Positions 9,152-17,393 of a stretch of DNA of 40,869 nt are shown in pieces. The stretch is from Bacillus sp. MRMR6 (GTDB lineage Bacteria; Bacillota; Bacilli; Bacillales; Cytobacillaceae): contig NZ_MSLS01000040.1 of the NCBI RefSeq assembly GCF_001940785.1, forward strand, positions 251-41,119, given 5' to 3'. Under the pieces are notes generated by a model, which ran no database searches, had not been told where the DNA came from, and worked only from the letters and a program-made list of their open reading frames with translations. Each line of letters starts with the position of its first letter. The stretch's first letter is position 1. The position numbers were made by a program, and so were the translations under genes.

Positions 9152-10600
9152 TTATTCGACAGCTACATTTTGTTTCGAATATGGGCTCATTTGAACCGTA
9201 TGGAAACTGAAGTATTCATTTGCATTTTCGTAGGAAATCCCTTTAATGATTTGCCCTAATAGCTCCATATCATTAGGTACTTCTCCGTTTTCAACCCATC
9301 CACCGACTAAGTCGCACACTAATCGTCTAAAATATTCATGCCTTGTATAGGATAAAAAGCTTCTTGAATCTGTCAGCATACCGACAAACCGGCTCAGCAA
9401 CCCCACGTTTGCTAACGCTTTCATTTGATCCAGCATTCCGTCTTTTTGATCGTTAAACCACCAGGCTGTACCAAACTGAATCTTCCCTGGGATGCCGCCA
9501 CCCTGAAAACTGCCTATAATACTAGCAATCACGTAATTATCTTTTGGATTCAGTGAATATATAATCGTTTTCGGCAGAGCATCCTCACGATCAAGAGAAT
9601 CAAGCAACCGGCATAAAGATTCTGCAATTTGTCCGTCATACATACTGTCAAAGCCGGTATCAGGACCAAGCTGTTTAAACATTCTCGTGTTCGTATTACG
9701 AAGTGCATGCATATGATATTGCATCACCCATCCTAATTTCGCGTACTGCTTCCCAAGGAATGTGAGTGTGTAGGATTTGTATTTCCTCTCTTCCTCTAGA
9801 GAGACGCGGTTGCCGTCAAGTGCTTTCGCAAATATTTGTTCCGCTTCCTCTTTTGAAGCTTCCGTATACATCATGACATCTAGTGCGTGGTCAGAAACCC
9901 TGCCGCCAAGTGAATGGAAAACTTCAATTCTTGAAACTAATGCCGTTAAATACTGTTCATAATTGGTGATAGCATCTCCATTCACTTCAGCCAGTTTTTC
10001 AATCCATTGTAAAAATCCATCACGATTTATTTCTAATCCTTTATCCGGCCTAAAGCTTGGGAGCACCTTAACTCCAAAATCCCGGTCTTCCCTTAATTTT
10101 AGATGGTATTCCAATGAATCAGTCGGATCATCTGTTGTACAGACCACTTCAACATTAGATCGTTTGATTAACTCCCTTACCGAATAGCTCTTTTTACTTA
10201 GCAATGTGTTAACTTTTTCCCAGATAACTGGCGCGCTCTTCTCATTTAAGATTTCATCAATTCCAAAAAATCGTTTAAGCTCAAGGTGTGTCCAGTTATA
10301 AATCGGGTTTCCGATCGTCATTGGAACAGTTTTTGCCCAGGCCATAAACTTTTCGTAATCACTGGCATTTCCTGTAATATATTCCTCTTCAATTCCGTTG
10401 CTTCTCATCAGTCTCCATTTGTAGTGATCCCCATATAACCAGGCTTCAGTTATATTTTTAAACATCTTGTTTTCGTAGATTTCCTTTGGGCTAAGATGAC
10501 AGTGGTAATCAATAATCGGCATGTGTTTAGCGAAATTGTTGTACAAATGAATTGCTGTCTCATTTGACAATAGAAAGGTTTCATCCATAAATTTTTTCAT
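9152..10600 (-). CDS. uxaC: Uronate (glucuronate/galacturonate) isomerase
   Basis: UxaC converts D-galacturonate to D-tagaturonate and D-glucuronate to D-fructuronate. The protein is about 482 residues, a normal family length, and is an amidohydrolase-superfamily barrel. Near the N-terminus DYHCHLSPKEIYENK holds the HxH metal motif. Other family motifs are TTDDPTDSLEYH, GWVMQYHMHALRNTN and MLTDSRSFLSYTRHEYFRR. I chose the ATG at 10600 rather than the in-frame GTG at 10612, because GAGGTGG lies 8 nt before this ATG and overlaps the GTG. It is the first gene of uxaCBA, read from the promoter at 10731-10759 that overlaps a palindromic operator. Confidence 0.96.
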   Translation of the reverse strand: MKKFMDETFLLSNETAIHLYNNFAKHMPIIDYHCHLSPKEIYENKMFKNITEAWLYGDHYKWRLMRSNGIEEEYITGNASDYEKFMAWAKTVPMTIGNPIYNWTHLELKRFFGIDEILNEKSAPVIWEKVNTLLSKKSYSVRELIKRSNVEVVCTTDDPTDSLEYHLKLREDRDFGVKVLPSFRPDKGLEINRDGFLQWIEKLAEVNGDAITNYEQYLTALVSRIEVFHSLGGRVSDHALDVMMYTEASKEEAEQIFAKALDGNRVSLEEERKYKSYTLTFLGKQYAKLGWVMQYHMHALRNTNTRMFKQLGPDTGFDSMYDGQIAESLCRLLDSLDREDALPKTIIYSLNPKDNYVIASIIGSFQGGGIPGKIQFGTAWWFNDQKDGMLDQMKALANVGLLSRFVGMLTDSRSFLSYTRHEYFRRLVCDLVGGWVENGEVPNDMELLGQIIKGISYENANEYFSFHTVQMSPYSKQNVAVE

Positions 10601-10713
10601 ACTTACAACCACCTCGAGTTAAAATATTTTTATAAAGGGCATTGTTTTCATCTTGGTTGCATATTTCCGCTACAGAATGCCTGCTTTTAACGGCGTTCCA
10701 GGGAGCATCACTA

Positions 10714-10733
10714 AAATAACAACGTTGTTATTT
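10714..10733. promoter_or_regulatory. Perfect 20-bp palindromic operator at the uxaC promoter
   Basis: AAATAACAACGTTGTTATTT is a perfect 20-bp inverted repeat with the central CG step typical of LacI-family operators. It begins inside the -10 element and covers the transcription start of uxaCBA, a position that would block initiation. A 16/20 match lies before the divergent exuR-like gene. Binding by that regulator is inferred. Confidence 0.85.
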
Positions 10734-10759
10734 ATAATCGTAAATGAAATGTTTGATAA
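10731..10759 (-). promoter_or_regulatory. Predicted SigA promoter of uxaCBA
   Basis: On the minus strand TTATCA (10754-10759) and TATAAA (10731-10736) are separated by exactly 17 nt. The -10 box overlaps the palindromic operator. This gives a leader of about 120 nt before uxaC. The 10601-10926 gap holds this promoter, two operators and the exuR promoter. Confidence 0.6.
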
Positions 10760-10801
10760 TTTCAACTATTTTAATTTTTTCTTTAAAGATTTCAATATTT
10801 A

Positions 10802-10830
10802 TTGACAATTCATCATAAACTCTTCAAAAT
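10802..10830 (+). promoter_or_regulatory. Predicted promoter of the exuR-like gene
   Basis: TTGACA (10802-10807) is a perfect -35 box, followed after 17 nt by CAAAAT (10825-10830), which matches TATAAT in four positions. The second operator copy lies about 50 nt downstream. Confidence 0.5.
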
Positions 10831-10882
10831 TATATTGAACAATCATTTGTTTCATCGTAGTACGATGACATGTTTTATTTTA

Positions 10883-10902
10883 AAATAATAACGTTGTTAA
10901 CA
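10883..10902. promoter_or_regulatory. Second, imperfect copy of the uxa operator before exuR
   Basis: AAATAATAACGTTGTTAACA matches the perfect operator at 16 of 20 positions and keeps the AACGTT centre. It lies 25 nt before the regulator's start codon, which fits autoregulation. Its centre is 169 nt from that of the first operator. Confidence 0.7.
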
Positions 10903-10926
10903 TACTGAATATATAGGTGAATAATT

Positions 10927-11916
10927 ATGAGTATTACCATAAAGGATATTGCTGTGGCTGCTGGGGTGAGTTTTTCAACTGTTTCAAAAGCATTAAATGA
11001 CAGTCCGCTAGTAAAAGCAAATACGAAAAGTAAAATCCTCCAAATCGCGAAGGAAATGGGATATGAACCTAATTTTGCGGCTCAGAGACTTGTTTCTAAA
11101 CAGTCGAAGACAATTGGGTTGATTTGGCCAACACTAGAAAGAATGACTCCTTCCACATTAGTGACAAAGCTAAATGAAGTCATAAGCCAAAACTCATACA
11201 GTATGATTTTGTCTATTGATTCGATTAAAAACTCGGTAGAAATGTTTAAAAGGTTTCAGGTCGATGGGATTATTGCTTTTGAGGAAACTAGTGTCGAGAA
11301 GATTAATTCCTATTCCTCAACCATTCCCATTGTTTCTTACGGCGTCGGAGGAGAAAATAACTATCCTGTTATCGATGTGGGCTATCAAGAGGCGATGTTT
11401 ACAGCGGTTGAATACTTATATCATCTAGGACATAGAAAATTTTCTTTCGTCGGTGACTTTTCTCCAGTTGATCGAAGACAAATTGAGAAATATAAAGGCT
11501 TTCAAAAGGCGATGGATCACTTTGGGCTCGAGATTGATGATCAGAGTTTAATTAACACCGGCGGACTAAGTTGGTTTGATGGATATACATCAACAACGAG
11601 GCTTTTATCAGGATCTAGACCTACCGCTATCATCGGAGCAAGCTATGATATTAGCTCCGGAATCATTCGGGCTGTTCGAGAAGCCAAGCTAATCATTCCA
11701 AAAGACATATCGGTGATGGGATACGATAATATTCCACAAATGGCGACTCTTGAAACACCATTAACGAGTGTTGGTGTACCAATAGATGTGTTAGCAGACA
11801 AAATGGTCAATACTCTGCTGCACTATATTCAAGATAAAAATTCAGTACCTCTTATCCAAAAGGTACCACCAACTTTAACCGAAAGAAGCTCATGTGCTCA
11901 AACAGTTGCAATGTAA
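10927..11916 (+). CDS. exuR: LacI-family repressor of galacturonate genes
   Basis: The 329-residue protein has an N-terminal LacI helix-turn-helix (IKDIAVAAGVSFSTVSKALN, residues 4-23) and a hinge region near residue 50. A periplasmic-binding-like sensor domain follows, with DGIIAFEE, GHRKFSFVGD and the C-terminal ISVMGYDNIPQM motif. It is divergent from uxaCBA. Related operator palindromes lie at both promoters, so it probably represses the operon and itself, with a uronate or its derivative as inducer. In Bacillus subtilis the galacturonate regulator ExuR is also of the LacI family, hence the symbol. Orthology is not proven and KdgR-type is the alternative. The ribosome site is AGGTGA. Confidence 0.82.
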   Translation: MSITIKDIAVAAGVSFSTVSKALNDSPLVKANTKSKILQIAKEMGYEPNFAAQRLVSKQSKTIGLIWPTLERMTPSTLVTKLNEVISQNSYSMILSIDSIKNSVEMFKRFQVDGIIAFEETSVEKINSYSSTIPIVSYGVGGENNYPVIDVGYQEAMFTAVEYLYHLGHRKFSFVGDFSPVDRRQIEKYKGFQKAMDHFGLEIDDQSLINTGGLSWFDGYTSTTRLLSGSRPTAIIGASYDISSGIIRAVREAKLIIPKDISVMGYDNIPQMATLETPLTSVGVPIDVLADKMVNTLLHYIQDKNSVPLIQKVPPTLTERSSCAQTVAM

Positions 11917-11927
11917 TCATAGGTAAT

Positions 11928-11988
11928 CACGGGGACGGTTCTCCTGCTTCTTTCGTAAAACGAAAGAAGCAGGAGAACCGTCCCCGTG
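11928..11988. repeat. Hairpin repeat copy A
   Basis: A perfect 28-bp inverted repeat with a five-base loop (taaaa). The left arm starts CACGGGGACGGTTCTCC. It lies between the convergent exuR-like and Rrf2 genes, 11 nt past the first stop. It has no T-tract on either strand, so it is not a classical terminator by itself. It belongs to the family also found at 13026, 16858, 29513, 38054 and 40098. Confidence 0.9.
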
Positions 11989-12001
11989 CATTACCCGTGC
12001 A

Positions 12002-12412
12002 TTATTGTTGGTTAATTAGGTCAACAATTTCTCTCATGGTATAGTCCTTTAAATACATGCCCAAATGTTCTTCTGCACCTAAGAATATGGTTAGAAGAAC
12101 ATTTTGCATATTCGCGCCTACCACACACTGTTTGTTTGATTCTAAACATTTAGGCTGCAGTGCACCTTCTGAGGTCACTTTATATAGATCCCAGAGATTT
12201 ACTTCACTTAAATCCTTTGCGAAGATAAATCCACCGCCCGTGCCTTCTTTCGTTTTGATAAAGCCATTTTTTTTCAATAAGCTTAACACTTTACGAATTC
12301 GTACCGGGTGGACACCGGAACTCCCTGAAATAGCTTCACTTGTTGACATCCGATCTGGCTGCAGCGCAAGAAAAGTTAAACTATGAATGGCAAGTGTAAA
12401 ATCACTATTCAC
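12002..12412 (-). CDS. Rrf2-family transcriptional regulator, YwnA-like
   Basis: The protein is about 136 residues of the Rrf2 winged-helix family. The N-terminal half holds the DNA-binding helices (STSEAISGSSGVHPVRIRKV and LSLLKKNGFIKTKEGTGGGF, the latter including the wing). Two cysteines occur in PKCLESNKQCVVG. Spacing does not match the three-cysteine iron-sulfur set of IscR/NsrR, so it is more like YwnA, although redox sensing by the cysteines is possible. I chose a GTG start at 12412, because AGGAGG lies 6 nt upstream of it; the longer reading from TTG at 12430 would place that site inside the gene. It follows spx on the same strand with a 93-nt gap, so two redox-type regulators are adjacent. 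Its target is unknown. Confidence 0.8.
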   Translation of the reverse strand: MNSDFTLAIHSLTFLALQPDRMSTSEAISGSSGVHPVRIRKVLSLLKKNGFIKTKEGTGGGFIFAKDLSEVNLWDLYKVTSEGALQPKCLESNKQCVVGANMQNVLLTIFLGAEEHLGMYLKDYTMREIVDLINQQ

Positions 12413-12505
12413 GGCATGCCTCCTAAACAAATAAAACTAAATCTGTACTGGAATAGTAGATGTTACAGATAGAATTGTCAAAAATATAAATATTAAGCTT
12501 TACTC

Positions 12506-12907
12506 TTAATTAGCCCATCTTTGCGAATCGGAATCGATCGTTACAATTGTACGAAGCCTGCGTGGAAGAAACCTACGAATCTCTTCTTCGTGATATCCAA
12601 CTTGTAGTCGCTTTTCGTCTTGAATAATCGGCCGGCGCAGTATTTTGGGGTGCTCCATTAATAACTTATAAAATTCGTTAAGCGGCAGAGATTCAATATT
12701 GATATTTAAATCCTGAAAAGTCTTTGAATTAGTCGAAATAATCTCGCTGGTTCCATCTTCTGTTAGCCGTAGAATTGATTTGATTTCCTCCACCGAAAGA
12801 GGATCCATTATAATGTTTCTTTCAATATAATCAATTTGATGTTCCTCAAGCCAGGCTTTTGCTTTTCTGCATGAAGTACAGCTCGCTGTCGTATAGATCG
12901 TGACCAT
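12506..12907 (-). CDS. spx: Spx-family transcriptional regulator (Spx paralogue)
   Basis: The 133-residue protein has the ArsC-like thioredoxin fold of Spx. Residues 10-13 are the redox switch CTSC. Other Spx hallmarks are the start [40 protein letters not shown] and RRFLPRRLR. In Bacillus, Spx binds the RNA polymerase alpha C-terminal domain and switches on thiol-stress genes when the CxxC is oxidised. Similarity to B. subtilis Spx is high across the full length, with a slightly longer, divergent tail (DSDSQRWAN). Many Bacillaceae have two Spx proteins. Because this copy is not beside the usual opp/mecA genes, it is probably the second one. It precedes the Rrf2 gene. Confidence 0.93.
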   Translation of the reverse strand: MVTIYTTASCTSCRKAKAWLEEHQIDYIERNIIMDPLSVEEIKSILRLTEDGTSEIISTNSKTFQDLNINIESLPLNEFYKLLMEHPKILRRPIIQDEKRLQVGYHEEEIRRFLPRRLRTIVTIDSDSQRWAN

Positions 12908-13025
12908 CCTTTACACTCTCCTAACGGATAATTTTTAAAGTGTAACAAATTTTTTTACAGTTCAATCATACTGTAATGATAACAATTACAGTTCCACCAG
13001 TCAATACTTAAATTAAAAAGTCATA

Positions 13026-13078
13026 GGGACGGTTCTCCTGTTTCTTTCGTATAACGAAAGAAACAGGAGAACCGTCCC
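13026..13078. repeat. Hairpin repeat copy B
   Basis: A perfect 25-bp inverted repeat with loop ata. The left arm starts GGGACGGTTCTCCTG. It differs from copy A by a C-to-T in the left arm that is matched by a G-to-A in the right arm. It ends 7 nt before the 3' end of the minus-strand FUSC gene. Confidence 0.9.
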
Positions 13079-13084
13079 CGCGCA

Positions 13085-14122
13085 TTACTTCATGTGTTTG
13101 ATTAGCTTGTTTAAACGCTGTAGATGGAAGGAGTAATCCATGATGGAGGATATGATGATGAGTAATCGGACATTTGAATCTTCGTTATCGTCATATAATC
13201 TTCCTTGTATTTGATACATTTCTTTGCTAAGTTTAAAATTTTCGTTATCAACATTTTCTTTTACGATTCCTTTGTAGCTTAATAGTAAGTACTCATGATA
13301 TTTTATTAAATGCTCGAGCTGCTCATCAAAGATTTTGTTTTCTTCTTCAGGTAATTTACTTTGGAAAAAATGATCGTCAATGGTATCTAATAATTGCTCT
13401 CCTTCTTGCAGAGTCTTTAGTAGTTGCTTTAAAAGGATAAGTTCTCTTGCAGCTAATTGATTTGATTTTCCTAATTTCATTCTTTCTTCATCAAACAGCT
13501 GATATTGCTCTTCTATCTTTCGCATATCCTTTTTAAACTTCTTACTAAGTTCCTGATAGGAAACTTCCGTCAATTCATCCGAGATGGAAGTTCTGACTAA
13601 CAACGACATGTTTTGAAAGATTTTTCCAACCAGTTCAATAAAGCTTTCTTTGTATTTAGGCGGGAAAATCAAAACGTTGATCAGTGTAGCCACGATGGTT
13701 CCAATCAAAATGACGATAAGCCGATCTAAAGCAAAGAACCAGTCTTCATGCCAAGCAGCACTCATTACAGCCAGAACCGTTACAAGCGTTAAAGGAATGG
13801 TCCCTTCCATTTTCAACTTAATACTAATAGCAATAACCAGCATAATCACGATGCCAATTGTAAGGGGGTTTTCCCCGATAAAATAAACAAAGAACAGTGA
13901 AATAGCAGCCCCTATTATATTGGCAAAAAATTGATCAGATATTTGTTTCCATGAACGGTAAATAGAGGGCTGGATGGCTAAAATCGCAGCAACTCCAGCA
14001 AAGATGGAAAGTTCTAGGTTAAATAAAGAGCATATGTATATAGAAAGCGAAACAGCTAAACCAGTTTTAAAAATACGAGGACCGAAAGTAATACTATCTC
14101 CCCCATTCGTTTTTGACCCCAT
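13085..14122 (-). CDS. FUSC/aromatic acid exporter family membrane protein, YqjA-like
   Basis: The 345-residue protein resembles B. subtilis YqjA (DUF939). The N-terminal half has about five to six membrane segments (residues about 12-160) with IFKTGLAVSLSIYICSLFN and the family motif AAILAIQPSIYRSWKQI. The C-terminal half is charged, probably cytoplasmic and helical (residues about 165-345). Relatives are placed with aromatic acid exporters by fold, but YqjA-type proteins have no proven substrate. It stands alone between spx and the divergent oxidoreductase gene. No strong ribosome site is visible before the ATG at 14122, so the start is less certain. Confidence 0.8.
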   Translation of the reverse strand: MGSKTNGGDSITFGPRIFKTGLAVSLSIYICSLFNLELSIFAGVAAILAIQPSIYRSWKQISDQFFANIIGAAISLFFVYFIGENPLTIGIVIMLVIAISIKLKMEGTIPLTLVTVLAVMSAAWHEDWFFALDRLIVILIGTIVATLINVLIFPPKYKESFIELVGKIFQNMSLLVRTSISDELTEVSYQELSKKFKKDMRKIEEQYQLFDEERMKLGKSNQLAARELILLKQLLKTLQEGEQLLDTIDDHFFQSKLPEEENKIFDEQLEHLIKYHEYLLLSYKGIVKENVDNENFKLSKEMYQIQGRLYDDNEDSNVRLLIIISSIMDYSFHLQRLNKLIKHMK

Positions 14123-14284
14123 ATTATAATATCACAAAGTAAATGGACAACTACACTATTTGTGATAACCGACCTTGCTTTTTCACTGCTTAAAACCTTC
14201 AAGATATAATTTTTATCTTAGTGGGTCTTTTATCATTTGTCTTTTGTATATTTAACTAACGAGCGGAAAATACGGAGGGGAATT

Positions 14285-15253
14285 ATGAAGGCGATCGTTA
14301 GCAGCAAATACGGTTCACCTGATGTACTTGAATTAAAAGTAGTAGAAAAGCCGGAACCTTTAAAAAATCAAGTCTTGGTAAAGATCCATGCAGCATCGTT
14401 AAACTTTGGTAACCTTGTTCTATTAAGGGGTGAACCGTTCTTTGCCCGCTTTGCATTCGGTCTGCGAAGGCCAAAATACTCCATACCAGGAGGTGACATC
14501 GCCGGCCGGATCGAGGCTGTTGGGGAAGATGTGAAAGTATTTAAACCAGGTGATGAAGTGTTCGGTGATCTTTCTAGCTGCGGCTGGGGTGGTTTTGCTG
14601 AATATGTTGCCGTTCCAGATAATGCTTTAGCATTAAAACCAAAGAATATTACCTTCGAAGAAGCAGCTGCTGTACCTATGGCTGGCATGACAGCCTTACA
14701 AGGTTTGCGGGATAAAGGTAAAATACAGGCAGGTAAAAAGGTATTAATTAACGGAGCATCTGGTGGTGTTGGCACTTTTGCAGTCCAGATTGCCAAAGCG
14801 TACGATGCTGAAGTAACAGGTGTATGCAGTACTAGAAATGTAGAGATCTTGCAGTCTATAGGTGCAGACCATGTCATCGACTATACGAAGGTTAATTTTA
14901 CTCAAAAACCAAACCGTTATGATTTGATTCTCGGTGTTAATGGGTCTCATCCTATTGCAGCGTACCAACATGTGTTAAAAACGAATGGAATCTTTGTCCA
15001 CGTAGGCGGTTCAGAAAGTCAATTGTATCAAACTCTACTCTTAGGACCTTTTAAATCAATGATAGGAAATAAGAAAATGAGCAGCCTGTTACAGAAAGCT
15101 AACCACAATGATTTACACTATTTGAAGGAATTAATCGAAGCTGGCAAAGTAAAGCCAATTATTGATCGTAGCTATACGTTAAGTGAGGTCCCGGAAGCAT
15201 TCAAATATTTTGAACAAGGTCATGCTCAAGGTAAGGTTGTCATTACGATGTAA
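14285..15253 (+). CDS. Medium-chain NAD(P)-dependent dehydrogenase, quinone oxidoreductase-like
   Basis: The 322-residue protein is of the MDR superfamily. The N-terminal GroES-like domain includes VLVKIHAASLNFGN and PGGDIAGRIEAVGEDV. The Rossmann part has the nucleotide motif INGASGGVGTFAVQIAK (residues about 155-171), then GADHVIDYT. The catalytic and structural zinc cysteines of alcohol dehydrogenases are absent, so it fits the zinc-independent quinone oxidoreductase group, which reduces quinones or enones with NADPH. I chose the ATG at 14285, because GGAGGGG lies just upstream; the in-frame ATG at 14237 has no such site. It is probably a single-gene unit. Its natural substrate is unknown. 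Confidence 0.88.
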   Translation: MKAIVSSKYGSPDVLELKVVEKPEPLKNQVLVKIHAASLNFGNLVLLRGEPFFARFAFGLRRPKYSIPGGDIAGRIEAVGEDVKVFKPGDEVFGDLSSCGWGGFAEYVAVPDNALALKPKNITFEEAAAVPMAGMTALQGLRDKGKIQAGKKVLINGASGGVGTFAVQIAKAYDAEVTGVCSTRNVEILQSIGADHVIDYTKVNFTQKPNRYDLILGVNGSHPIAAYQHVLKTNGIFVHVGGSESQLYQTLLLGPFKSMIGNKKMSSLLQKANHNDLHYLKELIEAGKVKPIIDRSYTLSEVPEAFKYFEQGHAQGKVVITM

Positions 15254-15504
15254 CTAGTTCTTTTAAGTCATTTAGAGATATCGTTGAGTTACCGTCAGGA
15301 AAAGTCTTCAATTTTGCCGTGATGAAAATCATTATTTTGCTGTCATGGAAAGAAAGTAATGGATAAAGGTGTAGCTGTCACCTTCGACTATCAATGACCA
15401 TTATTTCCATTGAAATAAGATGATACGACATTTTCTGCCTGAGGCGAAGAATTTAGCGTTTTTTGTTTTTCCTTGACTTGATAGGAATATTTACGTGAAA
15501 AAAA

Positions 15505-15538
15505 AGTCACCTAACTGTAAAAATAGGTATTGGTGACT
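15505..15538. terminator. Bidirectional terminator hairpin
   Basis: AGTCACC (15505-15511) pairs with GGTGACT (15532-15538). The minus strand runs into a run of eight Ts and the plus strand into CGTTTTTTTA. It can end the oxidoreductase transcript on the plus strand and a small minus-strand transcript. The stop codon of the 41-residue candidate gene lies in this stem. Confidence 0.75.
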
Positions 15539-15636
15539 CGTTTTTTTATTTTCAACATAACCTGACTTAACTTTCCTATCATTTCTTTCTCACTCCTTCT
15601 ATCATTAAGATTTTTAATGTACATATTAGTTAGCAT
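15511..15636 (-). CDS. Possible small basic protein, 41 residues
   Basis: A short reading frame in the 652-nt gap between the oxidoreductase and EamA genes. It starts at ATG 15636, with a very good ribosome site (GGGAGGGG) 3 nt upstream, and ends at TAG inside a terminator hairpin with a T-tract. The product (MLTNMYIKNLNDRRSEKEMI and 21 more) is rich in Lys and Arg, has no membrane segment and no family I recognise. An internal ATG (residue 19) also has an AGAAGGAG site and would give 23 residues. Ribosome site plus terminator argue for a real small gene or an sRNA with a coding part. Chance cannot be ruled out without conservation. The rest of the gap shows only a Fur-box-like site. Confidence 0.35.
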   Translation of the reverse strand: MLTNMYIKNLNDRRSEKEMIGKLSQVMLKIKKRVTNTYFYS

Positions 15637-15775
15637 TGTCCCCTCCCTATTAATTCTACCTCATTACCTTTTCCTTCTTCAATTATCCCAACTTGTAACG
15701 TCATGAAGAAAATAAAAATGCCACATTAAGCATCGGCCCTGCTACTTTATGTTTATTCTTTCACAATGATTTTAT

Positions 15776-15790
15776 CGAAAATGATTATTA
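15776..15790. promoter_or_regulatory. Fur-box-like site
   Basis: CGAAAATGATTATTA matches the Fur-type 7-1-7 pattern TGATAAT-N-ATTATCA at 11 of 14 positions. It lies 115 nt before the EamA gene and 139 nt before the small minus-strand gene. The surrounding DNA is very AT-rich, so this is weak. Confidence 0.25.
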
Positions 15791-15905
15791 AAATACCGCA
15801 CTTTACTAATTTTTTTATTTCATTTTAGTATTATTTAAAGAGATTTTCACTTATCATATGAAATATTGTATTACTATTTTTATATTTTAAGGTGGAGAAT
15901 CACAC

Positions 15906-16850
15906 ATGAACAGAAGAAAGGGAATATTTCTTGTTATAACAGGAGCGATATTTTGGGGGATTGGCGGCACGGTTTCAAAAAAGCTTTTTCAAGAATTTGA
16001 AATCGATGTAAATTGGCTTGTTACGATCCGATTGCTCATAGCTGGTTTTTTACTTTTAACCGTACAATATTTTGGAAAAAACCGTTCCCAGATCCTTGGT
16101 GTTTGGAAAAATAAAAGAATGGCTATTCAATTGATTATCTTCGGGTTACTCGGCATGCTTGCGGTTCAATACACCTATATGGCTTCCATCAAACACGGTA
16201 ATGCTGCTGTTGCAACATTATTACAGTATTTAGCACCTGTCATGATTATCGTATACTTAATTTTCCGCAAACAAACTGTTCTAACACGAAGAGATTTGCT
16301 GACTGTTTCGCTGGCTTTAATTGGTTGTTTTTTGTTATTAACAAACGGCTCAATCTCTCAATTATCTGTACCTACCCTTGCAATCGTTTGGGGGATATTA
16401 TCTGGCCTTGCCTTAGCATTTTATACTCTATATGCCGTTCCTCTTCTTGCGCAATACGATTCCCTTGTCATTGTCGGATGGGCTATGATAATCGGTGGTG
16501 TAGCATTAAGTTTTCTCCATCCCCCTTGGCAAATGGACTTTCAAACTTTAACAGTAGAAGCTTATGTTTACTTAATCTTCGTGATCATTTTTGGTACGAT
16601 GATTGCATTTTGGTTCTATATCGAAAGTTTACAAAGTCTCCTGCCTAAAGAATCAAGTCTTCTAGGCAGCATAGAACCACTAGCTGCCGTCTTAACAACA
16701 GTCTATTGGTTAAAAGAACCCTTTGGCTATTTCCAATGGGTTGGTACAGCATGTATCATTGGAATGATATTACTATTGGCTTTGAATAAAACGTCATCTT
16801 CAACAACTAGCCAAACTCCTAAAAAGGAAGAGCCCCTCAGAGTTAGTTAA
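15906..16850 (+). CDS. EamA/DMT-family transporter
   Basis: The 314-residue membrane protein has about ten predicted helices in two EamA repeats. The first starts [23 protein letters not shown] (residues 5-27, quoted in part). The second starts near residue 155 ([20 protein letters not shown]). Family members export amino acids, metabolites or drugs, and substrate cannot be read from sequence. The motif [20 protein letters not shown] is typical of the RhaT/EamA carriers of Firmicutes. The ribosome site is AAGGTGGAG, 8 nt before ATG. It is a single gene, ended near hairpin repeat copy C, with a Pro/Ser/Thr/Lys-rich cytoplasmic tail. Confidence 0.9.
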   Translation: MNRRKGIFLVITGAIFWGIGGTVSKKLFQEFEIDVNWLVTIRLLIAGFLLLTVQYFGKNRSQILGVWKNKRMAIQLIIFGLLGMLAVQYTYMASIKHGNAAVATLLQYLAPVMIIVYLIFRKQTVLTRRDLLTVSLALIGCFLLLTNGSISQLSVPTLAIVWGILSGLALAFYTLYAVPLLAQYDSLVIVGWAMIIGGVALSFLHPPWQMDFQTLTVEAYVYLIFVIIFGTMIAFWFYIESLQSLLPKESSLLGSIEPLAAVLTTVYWLKEPFGYFQWVGTACIIGMILLLALNKTSSSTTSQTPKKEEPLRVS

Positions 16851-16857
16851 AAGCACA

Positions 16858-16915
16858 GGGACGGTTCTCCTGCTTCCTTCGTTTAACTAAACGAAAGAAG
16901 CAGGAGAACCGTCCC
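16858..16915. repeat. Hairpin repeat copy C
   Basis: A 27-bp inverted repeat with loop aact and one unpaired position. The left arm starts GGGACGGTTCTCCTGC. It separates the convergent EamA (+) and 16922-17383 (-) genes, leaving only 7 nt and 6 nt to their stop codons. Confidence 0.9.
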
Positions 16916-16921
16916 CACGTT

Positions 16922-17383
16922 TTATTCCTCTAGTCTTGCAACGCCTATTGCCAAGTGCTCCCAAAGTACTTCTTCTACTTTTGAAGCTACATCCTCCGAA
17001 CATTCTACGACTAAGACGACTTCTGAGTGTTTTCCTTTTAATGCCCTTTCCCTTTTATGTACCACTTTGAAAATGACGTAGTCGATTATAAAGCCGAGTA
17101 TAAATCCAGTTGCAGCACCGATTAGCCCCCAAAATATGGGGCCCCATTCCAAAACAAAACCTACACTTGCACCCACAACAGAAAAGGCGGTTCCAATCGC
17201 GGCTCCTTTATCAAATAGGCTGATTCCATCTGCTCGATGAAGCGTATCAAATAATCTTCTTTCCTCTACTCTATTAATAAGGGGAACAGCGAGAATACTC
17301 CCTTTTTCCACTCCCACTTTTTCCAAAGCCGTAATAGCTAACTCAAGGTATGAAGAGTGTTCAAAAGTAGAGAATACTTGCAT
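16922..17383 (-). CDS. Conserved Bacillus membrane protein of unknown function
   Basis: I do not recognise a named family. The 153-residue protein has a soluble N-terminal part (MQVFSTFEHSSYLELAITAL, then residues to about 60). A glycine-rich pair of membrane segments follows (IGTAFSVVGASVGFVLEWGP and WGLIGAATGFILGFIIDYVI, residues about 62-105). The C-terminus (residues about 110-150) is a soluble domain with VVLVVECSED. The Gly spacing suggests tight helix packing. The ribosome site GAGGTG is 6 nt before ATG. It is only 10 nt downstream of the next minus-strand gene, so the two membrane proteins are probably co-expressed and may interact. Confidence 0.72.
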   Translation of the reverse strand: MQVFSTFEHSSYLELAITALEKVGVEKGSILAVPLINRVEERRLFDTLHRADGISLFDKGAAIGTAFSVVGASVGFVLEWGPIFWGLIGAATGFILGFIIDYVIFKVVHKRERALKGKHSEVVLVVECSEDVASKVEEVLWEHLAIGVARLEE

Positions 17384-17393
17384 TTAATTCACC

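Noticed and set aside
11928..11988. Hairpin repeats as ordinary Rho-independent terminators
   Set aside because: Stems are far longer than usual and no T-tract follows on either strand in most copies; the same arms recur with co-varying changes, which fits a repeat family better.
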